A stretch of DNA of 64,000 bases from Cornus controversa. Lineage: Eukaryota > Streptophyta > Magnoliopsida > Cornales > Cornaceae. A program made the position numbers and the translations under genes. Each line of letters opens with the position of its first letter. Within the stretch, counting starts at the first letter, position 1. Where the stretch lies: contig CM048845.1 in assembly GCA_026545225.1 (NCBI GenBank), positions 83,541,033 to 83,605,032 of the forward strand, given 5' to 3'. The notes below the pieces were generated by a model, which worked only from the letters and a program-made list of their open reading frames with translations, was not told the DNA's origin and did not search any database. Positions 1-13,300 of the stretch are shown piece by piece.

Positions 1-1064
1 TGTGTGTGTGTGTGTGTGTGTGTAAACGCCGCACATATTATCCGGTAGGAAAAGGGCCTTTATAAACTAAACTTTATATCATGAAGCTTTAATTTCATAT
101 CTTTCACTAGGATTCACAGGAGGGCTAATAAAGATTTACTCACTTTATACTTTAATTCCATGTAACCAAAGGCTAAGATATGGCTAAAACTTTAGGTCTT
201 GGTCCACCAGAACATGTAACAACATGATAGTTCACACATTTTGTTTTTTCCTTGGATAGTTCACACGTGAGACCCCGGACTTATGGGATGGCTTTAATCT
301 GGAAATGGTCCTACCAGGCACACCACGTGTCCTTGAGGGAATGGTTAGTTGGATAATTAAAAGGAAATATATATATATATATATATATAATGTTTTTCCT
401 TCCCGAAAGGTATAAATATCATTTAAAGCATGTGAAAATGAATATAACTTGACGTGCTTTGCCATCATAATTATTCATTTTTTTCTTTAATGTAAAATAC
501 TAAAAATATGATGAGCTAATAATTATTTTAAGTTTCTTTAAAACTAGAATGTGTAGGTGGCCCCACACCCTTCACGAACACAAAAACATAAAAATACAAA
601 CAAAAAGTCAAGGAATACTTTTCGCAAATAAATCTTAAACTCGTAAAAATGGAAGAGTTCTTCTGCCAAAGATAAATTTCGAATCCACTAAATATTTGTA
701 AAACTTTTTCTCATAAATAAATTTTGAAAAGAACAAGTATGAGAAATTCTTTTAAATATATAAACTTTGAACAAATAATCATAAATTTTTCACCACAGAC
801 AAACCTTGAATTTGAGAAATACTTCCGTACAAATAAACCTCAAACTAATTAAACTTCAAGAAGTTATCTCTCACAAATAAACTTCAAACAGTACCTCTTC
901 CCCATAAATAAGCTTCAAAATTAAAGAGTTCTTTTTCACATAAAACTTCAAATCATTTGAATCTCCAAAGGCTTCTCATGCTTTTTAGACCTTCTAGCCA
1001 AGTACATTCAAAAGGGTAATGAATATGGGCAAGATTTATTAACCTTCCTTGAGTTACTAAGGAT

Positions 1065-1099
1065 GGATTTGGATTTGGATTTGGATTTGGATTTGGATT
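1065..1099. repeat. GGATTT hexanucleotide repeat
   Basis: About six consecutive GGATTT units. Confidence 0.85.
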
Positions 1100-1876
1100 A
1101 AAATTCGTTCTCGAAAATGAAAAATTTTACCCCAATAACCATCATTCGTCATCGAAAGATGCAAAACTTTATCCCAATAACCATCGAAAACATATACATT
1201 GTCTATATTTTGCTAAACAAGTAGATTATTTGTAACATTTAAAAGGGATAGGATTTGAATCATGTCTTTCATTTCAGGGTAGCTCTCGAGTTACTATTTA
1301 AGACTTAGAGGCCAATTAAGACCTTTTAATTTGATTGCTTAATTGATTCTCATTGATTATTTTAACTTAAACTACTACTACCTTTTTGCATTGATGCACC
1401 AGTTTTCAATAAATTCATTCTTATTTTTTTCCTATTTTAATTCAATGAAAATACTTAAAGTAGAAAAATGTATAACACTTTAACCTCCATTTATCAATGA
1501 GGAATGCTAATCTCTGTGAATAGATCCCTTCACAAAGTCACAGATATATTCATCTTGACTCAAATATGTTTCGTGTTCCCATCAATTAAATATTCCGCAT
1601 GCGTCATACTTCTTGTGATATTTTAGGGCTTAATTGCAAAATATATATATATATATTATACAACTTTTTGCAACTTGCTCCCTCAATTATTAAAAATATT
1701 GTAATTTTCCCCTTCTAGAGGGATTTATCCAGCACCAATTTTTTATAGGGGGGTACAAATTGCAATGTACGGGACAACATGCAAAAACTTGTATAGTAAG
1801 AGGGTTTTATGCAAATGACTCTAATTTTAGATGTTTACACTTCTACAGAGAGAACAAAAAAACATTCATTTACTAT

Positions 1877-1879
<3 letters not shown>

Positions 1880-1926
<47 letters not shown>
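1880..1926. repeat. compound (TC)n(TA)n microsatellite
   Basis: A TC dinucleotide array runs directly into a TA array. Confidence 0.9.
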
Positions 1927-2346
1927 GACACACAATAAGATGGGAGTCGTAAAATTTGACACGATCGGTCAATACGACTCGAATCTAATACGAAATTAGT
2001 GAGTTTGGATTAATTGTGTTCATAAATCTCCAAAAAAATTGTTTCCATTGGATTGAGACATTTATTAAAAAAAATGTTTGACTTTTCATAAATTTAAAAA
2101 CTGTCTCAATCTAGTAATTAATAAATAAAAATTGTACTCTTGTCACAAGATGACTCTCTTCTTGATAGCAATATTGTATCAAATTATATCAGAGAATACT
2201 CTTGTCATGAGAGGGTTTTCTTGATAGCGTTACTGTATCAAATTATATATCTATGGAGAGGTGGAAAGTATATGTACATATTATAATAAATATTTGTGTG
2301 TATTTGAAGTTTCTTTGATCCAATAGTGAGCAAATGATATGAGAGT

Positions 2347-2428
2347 GAAGAAACCAGGCCGAGATACATCTTGGCCCAGCCCATTTCCAAATAGCTTCGG
2401 CCATCTTGTCTTTCGGCCTGGTTTCTTC
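2347..2428. repeat. short inverted repeat (16-bp arms)
   Basis: Arms GAAGAAACCAGGCCGA at 2347-2362 and its complement at 2413-2428 enclose a 50-bp loop that itself contains ggccc and ggcc words. It could be a tiny MITE remnant or a hairpin. Confidence 0.7.
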
Positions 2429-3149
2429 TAGTTTTACTTTTGCATTTAAAGAAAACTAAGTTCTATAAAATTTTCACTAAAACAAATAAATCTTACTTTA
2501 GAGATCTATTTCCAAATAAGTTTAAATTTAAACTTTTTTTCATTATTGTCCTTATTACTATAAAGTACTAATCATGTGTGAAATTCATCCACTCATAAAA
2601 AAACAAGACCTATTCTTGTTGATACTTTGCCAAATTATGCACGCTAGATGTAACAAAAAAATAATAATAAGAGAAGGAGCAAAAAAATATAAAAAACGTG
2701 TGGCTTATTTATGTTTTAAATAAATAAAAAAATGTCTCAAATATTACAATAGAAAGAAAAGGGGGACTTTCCTAAATCCAAAGATCTAGGAGCTAAAAAG
2801 AGAAATTACCATTACAATGTATTATTTCTAATCCCATCATCTACTAATTTGATAAAGAGGCTAGAAAGAAAATTGAAGATATAGTGAAGAAATGACGTTC
2901 TTGCTTTTAAGTTTATATTATATAGAAATTTGTGGTAAATTTTAATCAGTGTTTACAAAAGGAAATAGTTTGGTAAGGTACCAACAATTTAATAAATAGA
3001 TTGATCCAACATGAACAAGAAATGATGATAATTTGGGGATTAATATTTGTTTTGTGAATATAAAAAAATAATAATAATAAAATAAAATAAAAAACCACAA
3101 ACTTCATACGAAATTTAATTAACATTTAAACTCATGGGGGTCGAAAGAG

Positions 3150-3150
<1 letters not shown>

Positions 3151-3198
<48 letters not shown>
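3151..3198. repeat. (TA)n microsatellite
   Basis: An uninterrupted AT array of about 46 bases. Confidence 0.9.
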
Positions 3199-3200
<2 letters not shown>

Positions 3201-4370
3201 ACAAGTAGGCATATATATGTAATTAGTAAAGAATAACTCAATTAATATTATCCACAAAAATGAAATAATCCAACACATCTTATGAAAGATAACGTGCGTA
3301 TCAGTAATATGCCTTTGCCGATCTTCCAACAAGTCGCAAAATGAAAAAGAAAAGCTTAGTACCAAAAATAACCAACCCACAATCTAGGACATCTTAAATC
3401 ATGTATGAAAAGGGTAAAAGAGACATTCTAGTTTTTATAGAACTTAGTTGGGAAAAGATCTCAAAAGTAAGTAGAACTTATTTGTCCTAATTAAAATTTT
3501 ATAAAACTTAGTTGTCTTCAAGGTGCAAAAGTAGGACTAGAAAGTAATTTTTCCTAGAAAATATTGCAGGTTCACAATTTGTTAAAAAAAAAATCTTTGG
3601 CAGCTTTTGGTTCAAAGGCAACTCCAGGACCAGGACTAGTTAGTTTTAGAGTCCATTCCTTCTTCTATAGCTCCTACAGATTGCAAGTGTAAACATGTTT
3701 GATCTTTTATATAATTCTCTTCTCGTTCCTCTCATGGGTAATTTCTTCTGAGGATCCACATTTCCAAATTTGATACACTGTTATATAATTAATGGAGTTA
3801 TATCATGTTAACTCCCAATTACTTGTAAAATTTGGACTGTTTAAAAGTTGTATAACTCAAGTATTTTTGACAAATCAATACCTAAAAACACTTCCAAATT
3901 CGAATAATTGTGCCCTTGTATATATATTATTAGGTTTGCCACCTTTGTAAAATTAACCAAAAAGAGAAACTACATGAATCTGATACTCAAAACATATTGG
4001 ACAATGTTGTAGGCATCACTCAACAATGTCCACTAGACAACAAGAACAACATTACAATTTTCTGATCTATATCACAAGAACTAAAGGCACTTTACCAGTG
4101 CCACCTCAAAATTTAAGCCCTTTCCGCTTCAACCTTCCAGGATCATCAAGAACCCAACCAGGTCAGCCTCTTCCACCACCACCTTGGTGCAACTTCTCTC
4201 TATTGTTCTTGCTCAACTTCTATTCTCAGCCCATCAAAATTTTCAAAGTGCAGTGATCGTCTGTGAAGGCAGAGAAGCAGAATCATTGTCAAGTTTTGAG
4301 TACGAGCAAAGTTGTGTAAAAGCCGCTATCATTTGAATACCCCCAGATTGAGCCACCAACTTTTGATGCA

Positions 4371-7300
4371 TTATTCCAAATCAATGCACTGCTTATTCTG
4401 GGTACATATTACTAATTTGGAGCCTGGAATTCTCACCGCTTCATAACCAAAACTTCCACCTATACATCCAAACTCTGATTCGTCATCATCACTGTCAATG
4501 TTTTTTGGAGTCACTCGGTTCTGATAGCTTCGACGCTGGACGAGAAATACATTGAAATAGTAACTCACCAATTTTTCCCTTGTTTTGGTATGAAAGAGCT
4601 TGGATGCGTTGTCCCGCAAACATTTGTTCAGGGATTGACTGTTTGATCTTACCATACTCTTGAATCTCTTTTCTTCTTCAATTGTCCATGAAAGTGAAAC
4701 TTCCTCACCCATATGATTAAACCTCCAATGATAGAACACCAAACCCAGTTCAAGCTTCAATTTCATCCTCTTCTCAGCAATGTGAAATCTAACACAGTCA
4801 ACAGAACCTGGAAGTCGACAGCCACAGGAATCTTGTCTTCCCTTCCCAATTGCATCCATTTCATTAAAGGAATTGTGTTTTACATCTTCCAGAGGCCAAA
4901 TCCTTGTGCCTAGCCACTTAGAATTACTCTCTGAAACCACACCAGTCCACTCAGGGACTTCAGCTTGAAAGAGAGGGCCTACAGAAACATGCTTCTGTGG
5001 GGGCTCATCCACAGACATACCATCTATTTTATTTTCAGTCAATATCTCAAAAGTCGCAACAGCTTGCTCCTTCGGGCCACTCTCCACTTTTGACTTGAGA
5101 GGACTTGCTGGTTTACTTTGAGTGGCTGAGAGTGAGTTGCAACAAGGACAAGAGTGAGCTTTTGTCAAAGAAGGAAGCCTTTTGCTGCATCTTAATCCAT
5201 CTACAGATTGGTGGTTGAGAACATCATTGCCCTCGTACATGGAAGGATGCATCTCCATCTTCTTCTGCAAATTAATACCATAATATATTATAAAATTGCC
5301 AACAAATTGGTAGTCCATCATCATCATCATCATCATCCTTGCCTTTATCCCGTATGAATGTGTCAGCCACATGAATTCTCTTTTTCCATTCTTTCCTATT
5401 ATACACTCGTGTTTTCTCTAAGATTTAATTTCTTAAGATCATTTTTAATTACTTCTTCCCATATAAGTTTTGGTCGGCCTCCTTGTCGTTTAACTTCTAG
5501 ACAAACAACTCAGCCTACTTTCTCAGATTTTATCATTAATAGGTCTTATACCAAGTTTTTCCCTAACACGAACATAGAATCCTCATTTCCGCTACATGAA
5601 TGCATTATTCTTATTTCTTTTTCAATGCCCAATAGTCTGCACCATACAATATAGCTGACCTAATAACCATCCTATAGAATTTTCCTTTAAATTTATTGAA
5701 TATTCGCTTGTCACATAAGATGTAACTAGCTTGTCTCCATTTAGTACACCCTACTCCAATTCTACTTACAAAATCAACATCTATCTCCCCATACTGTTGT
5801 AAAATTGAGCCTAAGTAACGAAAATAGTTACTTTGAGTAACTCTCTGGTCTTGAAAGATAATGTTTATATTATCCTCTTTTACTACTTTATCAAATTTAC
5901 ATTCTATAAATTCTGTTGTAGTTTTACTAATTTTTAGGCATTTTACTTCCAACTCTTTCTCTATGTTTCTAATTTTGTTACTAACATTTCCCTGGAGGTA
6001 TCTAGTATGTCATTAGCAAATAACATGCACCAAGGAATGTCTTCTTGGATATACTTTCATTATTTCATCTAACACTGTCGTAAAGAGGTATGGACTCAGC
6101 ACTGAATCCACTGATCCTTGATGTAGTTATAAAGAATTCACTAGTTTCTCCACATGTAGTATGAAGTATGAACTCTAGTCGAAGTCTCACTATACATATC
6201 TTGGATTTATAGGGACTTTTTTCTTTGTAAGGCCCACCAGATTATGTCCCAAGGTACTCTATCATATGCCATTTCCAAGTCTATGAAAACCATGTGCAAG
6301 TCTTTTTGTTTACTCCTACAATCTCCTAATAATTGTTTTATTAAATATATGGCTTCCATAGTGGATCTACCAGGCATAAATCCAAATTAATTATCAAATA
6401 TTGAGATTTCTTTCCTTATTCTTTGATAAATTATCATTTCCCAAAGTTTCATTGTGTCGCTCATTAATTTAATCCCTCTATAATTTCAACAAATGTGTTT
6501 ATCTTTCCTCCATTCATCTGGCATTCTTTTTTTCTTTTAGAATTTTGTTAAACAACTTTATTAATCATTCAATTCCTATCCTTCCTAAAATTCTCCTACA
6601 ACTTTATTATTACCCATTTTCTTAAGCGTGTCCTCTACTTCCTTAGTAGTAATTTCATTTATCATACCTATGTACGGTTCGTCACTTACATCTTCTCTAG
6701 TTATGGAAACAAATTCTCATGAAATTTCCAATCAAGACCTAATTCTCAAGAAATCAACAAAATATAATAATATGTTGTTGAATTTCAACTTCCAGATTTG
6801 TAGCTTACTTGCAGGTGGAATTGAGAGACAGTTACCTTGCTTACCCAACATGAATACCATAAAACATGGCTGACCTTATAATTGTGTTGTCTAATTTTCA
6901 CTTTATTTAGATATGTATAACTCTCTCTCATCTCAATACAACAATCCCTCTCCCTATACATGCACACACAAAACATATATTTATTTGTGTGTGTGGCTGT
7001 GAGCATATCAAATTTCAAACTTACATTGGCTGATTGTAGCATGGACGATCAAAAGAGGTACCTTGGAAAAAATAAAAGTAATAAGAACGCATCAGGTGTC
7101 GTTCAAAGACAACAAGCACAAGCAAGCATGCCTACGTTTCAAGATATCAAATAATTATATACTTTCTCCTCTATTTTTTTATGGTTTAAGTATGTTTTCT
7201 TCAAATTTTTGCTTTTACTTCACTCTAACAAAGAATCATATACTCGACAAAGCCTTTTTCCCAATTACAAGGGGTTGGCTACATGAATCCTACATAAAAT

Positions 7301-10300
7301 TTGTAACTTTGTTTTTATTTATTTTTCTTCTTTTTTGTAATCTTCTTTCTCTGATGATTAACCCCATAATTCTAATAATTAATGAAATAACAATTTCTAA
7401 TAATGAATACTTTTCTCATTAACAGGTGAAGATGTGCATAACAAACAATACACTATTTATAATCATATTTTGGGTGCTGCTAAATGAATTGATTATATCA
7501 AAGGTATTATCTTTATCGCTTTTGAAATTTTCTTTAATAATGAACTTACTATTAGAACCAAACAAAATAGACTAGAAGTTGAAAATCAAGAGGGAAATAT
7601 GAATAATACCTATATGCAAGCAATTAAGAAATATTTTATGAAAGGTGTTAGACCAACCTAAAATCTCTCCCGTGATTTATGATTGTATCCCTTTAGTTTA
7701 GCCTTTGATTGATTAATCACTAATTTAGGTTGATTCATTGTATTCCTAATTTTAGGTTGATTTATGATTGTATCCCTTTAGTTTAGCCTTTGATTGATTA
7801 TATCATTGTATTATATATTGACCTCCAAGAGAGATGAATAATATACAATACAAAAATTTCTATCTTTTCATGGTATCAAAGCAGAGATCCTTGCTCTTCT
7901 CTTAGGGTTTTCTGTTTCCTTCTTTTTCTCTAAACCTTCAGTTGATCAAAGCCTCACAGACCCGATCTTCTTTCCTCCCAATCTTCCTCCTACTTCTTAT
8001 CTCTTACAGTAACTGATGGCTTCCTCTGCTGCTGCTTCTTCCACTTATTCTATGCCCAATATCAGTCAGCTTGTGACTGTGAAACTCAACGATGACAATT
8101 ATCTTCTTTGGCATCATTAGATTAAGCCATCTTTAGTTGGACAAAATTTGTTTTGCTTTGTTGATGGCTCTCATCCTTGTCCTAAAGTCACCTCCCCCGA
8201 GTATAATCTATCGTTTCGCACAGACCAGACTCTTGTCAGCATTCTCTCGGCAACCTTATTTGAATCTGTGCTTGCTTCTGTTGTTGGTTGTGACACATCT
8301 GTTTCTATTTGGTCATTAATCACTCAATACTTCAAACAGAAGTCCACTACTAATTTTTCTCATCTCCGTCGTCGTCTTAATGAGATTTCTCGAGTATGAC
8401 ATGTTTGTCACAGCTCTTGAGAGTTTAGATTCTCTGCCCACTTTCAGTGCACTTCGCTCTCGTCTTTTGGTTTAGGAATCTCAGTGACGTCCGTCTTCTA
8501 CACCCTAACCGGTTGCCATGCTTGCTTCTCAGTTACTGGGATCATGCTGCTTCCGCTATTGTATTCCTTATCAATCGTCTTCCCACTACTGTTTTTCAGT
8601 GGTCTTCTCCTTTTTCTCGTCTCTATGGCAAAACTCCATCCTACTCTGAGTTGCGAGTCTTTGGTTGTGCTTGTTATCCGCATTTAGGTGCTGATCTGAC
8701 TAACAAATTTTTACCTAGAACTGTTGAATGTGTTTTTCTAGGTTACAGTTTGCAGCACAAAGGGTACAAGTGCCTTGATCGCACTATTGGCAAACTTTAC
8801 ATCTCTCAACATGTTCGTTTTGATGAGCAGTATTTTCCCTTTGTCGCACCACTACCTTCTCATGCTTCAGAATCTTCAAAATGGGCTTTTGTTTCAGTTT
8901 TCTTGCCTTCTCCGGACTCACCACCGCCAAGTTTGCCTCCGCCTGTGCCACAACCATCTTTGGCACCCTTGCGTACTTATCAGCGTCAACAACCTCACTC
9001 TTCCACTCCTGTCATTCCCGCAGCCCCACCCTCTCCTAGGGTTCCTGCACTTACGTCGGATGGCTATTCTTCAGATCATGGCTCTCCAATTGTACATGAT
9101 CCCATGGTTACTCGACAAAAGGCTAGCACGCATCGCCCTTTAGTACGTATAGATGGCACTATTTGATATCCGCTGCCCCAGGCTCTTCTAGCCCAAGTTT
9201 TTCTTCCTCCAAAAGAACCGACTTGTTTTACTCAGGCCGTTCGGTTTCCTAACTGGCGCCAGGCCACGACCACTGAGTTCAATGCTCTTCTCAAAAATCA
9301 GACATGGGTTCTTGTTCATCCTGACTCTCAGCAGCGTGTGGTTGTGTGGTTGGTTGTAAGAGAGTATTCAAGCTCAAGCGAAAATCTGATGGTTCTATTG
9401 AGCGGTATAAGGCCCGATTAGTTGCAAAGGGTTTCCATCAGCAACCAGGTATTGAATTTGACGAGACCTTTAGCCCCGTGGTCAAACCTACAACTGTTCG
9501 AACTATTCTCGCTCTAGTTGTATCCTTTAGATGGACTTTTTGCCAACTAGATGTGAAGAATGCTTTTCTTCATGGTTTTCTGGATACTACAGTTTTTATG
9601 CGCCAACCTCCGAGATTTATTGATCTAGCTCGCCCCAAACATGTATGTCGTCTTCACAAAGCCATTTATGGCCTTAAGCAGGCTCTTCGTGCTTGGTTCC
9701 AACGTCTCAGTGGTTTCTTACTGGAATTTGGTTTTCTTCAGAGTCAAGCTAATCCTTCTCTAATTAGCTTTCGCCGATCTTTGGATATTATGATTCTTTT
9801 ACTATATGTTGATGACATTATTCTGACAAGCAATCAACCATCTCTTCTCTCCTCCTTTGTCGCTACCCTTGGTAAGGAGTTTGAGCTCACTGATCTTGAT
9901 CCTCTTTCTTACTTTTTGGGACTTGAAGCCACTCTCTCAGTCCAAGTATATTGTTGATGTTCTCCGTCATCACTCTATGACTGACTGCAAACCATGCAAC
10001 ACTCCAGTTTGTGCCACTAGCCAGCTTTCTCATCTGGCTGGTGATCTATTACTTGATGCCACTAAGGGCAAGCGGTGTGGTTGGGCTGTGGCTAGCTGGC
10101 TACACAGTGTAGCCAGCAATTGGTACCGTATGGGGTGGCCAGAAGTGGGCCAGCCCCTCTAAGCTGGCACTCCCACTGGTTGCAGAGAGCCAGTGGTTGA
10201 GCCAGCTTTTGCCTCTTTGTTTGTGCACTTTTTTTCTTTTTCTATTCTAGTTTTGTATTTTTTTTTTTTTTTGGCTTTCCTTTTCTTGATTTAAATAATT

Positions 10301-13300
10301 GTTTTTTCTTTTCTTGTTTTTTTATTTTTTATTTTGCTTTCCTTTTACTTGATTTTTTTATATTTTAATTATATATAAATATATGTTTATGATTTTTTTA
10401 TTATTAAACATAGTAATTTTTTTTTTTTTTAAATATAGCCGTTGGAAATATAGCGTTGGGAATATTTTTGCCAATCTCTATAAATACCACTCTCATTTTA
10501 CTCAATTCTCATCCTTCAACATTTATTTCACTCAATTCTCAACTTCAATACTCAGTTCACATCCGAAACTCATCCTTCAACAATTCACATCCTTCGACAC
10601 TCTATGGATCATCAACCTCCATTTAACAACCCTTACATTAACCATTCTACAAACTCTGATTTACCACCTGAATTTAATTCTGGGTGGAACATTCATGATT
10701 CAACCCAATCTGAGTACATGTCTCATTCCCAATACCCACATAATTTCCATTACCCATTTACTTCCCAATACCTACCTCCATCCCAATATCCATATAATTT
10801 CTCATACGCACAATTCCAAATTCCATCTAGTCAATCTTCTCAATACCAGTCCTCTCAACCTTCTCAATCCGAGCCCCCCTCAAAGCAAAATAGTAGAAAT
10901 TGATCCAAAGAAGAAGATATAGCATTGTGTAAAGCATGGATCATGATTGGTGAAGATGCTGTGACGGGTACAGATCAAAGTACGTCCAGCATGTGAGAAA
11001 AAATCCAGTCTCAATTTGTTAGCCAAATGGGAAGCATGACGGATAGAAAGGGTGGTGCTCTAATGAACCATTTTTCAAGCTTTCAAGCAAAAGTAAACAA
11101 ATTTTCAGGGTTCTACAAAAATATGTCAGACAATCAGAGTAGTGGCCAGAATGATCAAGATATAGTAAGTTTTTTACTTTATAATTTTGTTAAATTCTTA
11201 ATTTTAATCCAAATTCTTAATATCAATTATTGTTTATTTTATAGATGGAGACTAGTAAAGAAGTATATAAACTTCAAACCACACACGAATTTAAGTTCGA
11301 GCATTGTTGGAATGTGCTTCGGAATTCGATAAAATGGCAGATCCATTGCAACGCTAAACAAAAGCCAACTGAACAAAAAAATAAGAGAGGTATATTCGAT
11401 TTGGATATTAATGAGCTTGCAAATTGTTCTGAATCGATTCCAACAACACCAGGTTCATCAACTCCTGAAGTATCAACTCCAAGTTCAGTAAACCTTGACG
11501 ATGACAAACTGCCAGGGAATGCTGAAGGTTCGTCTGACACACGCCCTACTGGACAAAAAGCAATGAAGAAGAGAAAAAAACAAAAATATATCTCTTGTAT
11601 CATTGCAGAAGAACTTGCTTACAGAATTGCAAGATATAACCGAACAAGAGCGCATGTTTGGCGAAGCAGGAGTCGAAGGAGAGAGATTGAGACTTCAACT
11701 TGCCATGGAAAAACAAAGGACTAAACAACTGGAGATCACCAAGAAAGAAGAGACTAAACAGATGGAGATACAATCGAGAGAAAGGATGGCTAGAGAAGAA
11801 CGTGAAGATAATATAATGCTTCAAGATCCAGCGAAGGCTCCAACAGAAGCAACAAGGCGATGGATCATTGCTAAACAAAATGCAATTTTAAAGAAATTAA
11901 CTGAAGCAGATGGTCAAATATAATGTATTTTTATTTTTATGCAAGTTATTTATTTATTTGTTCGAAATTATGTAATTTTTTTTATTTAGTTAATTGTGAA
12001 AAAATATGTAATGTCGTTTTATTTTATTTAGTTACTTCTGAGAAAAATATGTAATGTCGTTTTAATTTATTTAGTTACTTGTGAAAAAATATGAAATGTC
12101 TTTATATTTATTTTCTTTCATGGTTATGTCAACAAAAATGTTCATGAAAAAAAAAATCAAAACATGAGTGGTTGAAAAAATCCGTTGGAAGAAACACAAA
12201 CAAACAATTAAATAAATATATATTTTTTATTAATTTTACAAAAATAAAATAAATTATAAATATATTAAAATATTAAAATGTGGCTAGCCCAGCCAGCACT
12301 ATACCGTAGTGCTGGACTGGCCACAAATTGTGGCTAGCCACATCAGCACATGGCTAGCCACAATTTGTGGCATAGCCAGCCGGTGTAGCCATTGCTACAC
12401 CGGCTGCTCTAAGTACAGACAAATTGTTGGGTCCCTTCAGTATCTCACCTTCACTCGTCCAGACATTACTTATATTGTTCATCATATTGCTCAGTTTATG
12501 AGTGCTCCTCGATCTCCACATCTTTGATATTTGAAGGGTTCATTGAAATTTGGTTTATATTTTCATCAGTCTCACAGTCCACTCACTCTCTGTGCTTACT
12601 CCGATGCTAACTAGGCTGGTTGCCCTGACACTCATCGCTCTACTACTAGTTTTTATGTGTTTTCTAGGCTCCAATCTTATCTCTTGGAGTGCTAAGAAAC
12701 AACAAACAGTTTCTCGCTCATCTGCTGAAGTTGAGTTTCGCTCTCTTGCTCATGTTTGTGCTGACACTTATTGGATTTCTCAACTTCTCCACGAGTTACA
12801 GTTCCCTCTCTCTGGACCTACTACCTTGTTCTGTGATAATCTCAGCACAACTTATACGGCGTCCAATCCAATTTTCCATGCTCGTACCAAACACATTAAG
12901 CTTGACTATCACTTTATACAGGAGCGTATTCTTGCTAGTACTCATCATGTTCAGTTTGTTCCTTCCACCGATCAGCTTGCCAATGTTCTCACCAAGGGCC
13001 TGTCTACATCTCGATATCAGCTATTACGGTCAAAACTCGTCTCTCCTCGATCATCGGATTTGCGGGGGAGTGGTAGACCAACCTAAAATCTCTCCCGTGA
13101 TTTATGATTGTATCCCTTTAGTTTAGCCTTTGATTGATTATATCACTAATTTAGGTTCGATTCATTGTATCCCTAATTTTAGGTTGATTTATGATTGTAT
13201 CCCTTTAGTTTAGCCTTTGATTCATTATATCACTAATTTAGGTTGATTCATTGTATCTCTAATTTTAGGTTGATTTATGATTGTATCCCTTTAGTTTAGC

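Larger units (their letters stand above)
1..4370. other. AT-rich region downstream of ARID1
   Basis: No gene is supported. It contains simple repeats: (TG)n at 1-23, (TA)n at 367-389, about six GGATTT hexamers at 1065-1099, (TC)n then (TA)n at 1880-1926 and (TA)n at 3151-3198. Two imperfect direct copies of about 55 bp lie at 2137-2191 and 2194-2250. A 16-bp inverted repeat is at 2347-2362 and 2413-2428. The last few hundred bases before 4371 are probably the ARID1 3'UTR; the short plus-strand ORF at 4026-4256 there has no recognisable homology. Confidence 0.6.

Noticed and set aside
4026-4256. 76-codon ORF just downstream of ARID1 as a separate gene
   Set aside because: No homology, opposite strand, and the location fits the ARID1 3'UTR.
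11274-11878. Minus-strand ORFs within the PIF element
   Set aside because: They are antisense shadows of the Myb-like accessory gene.
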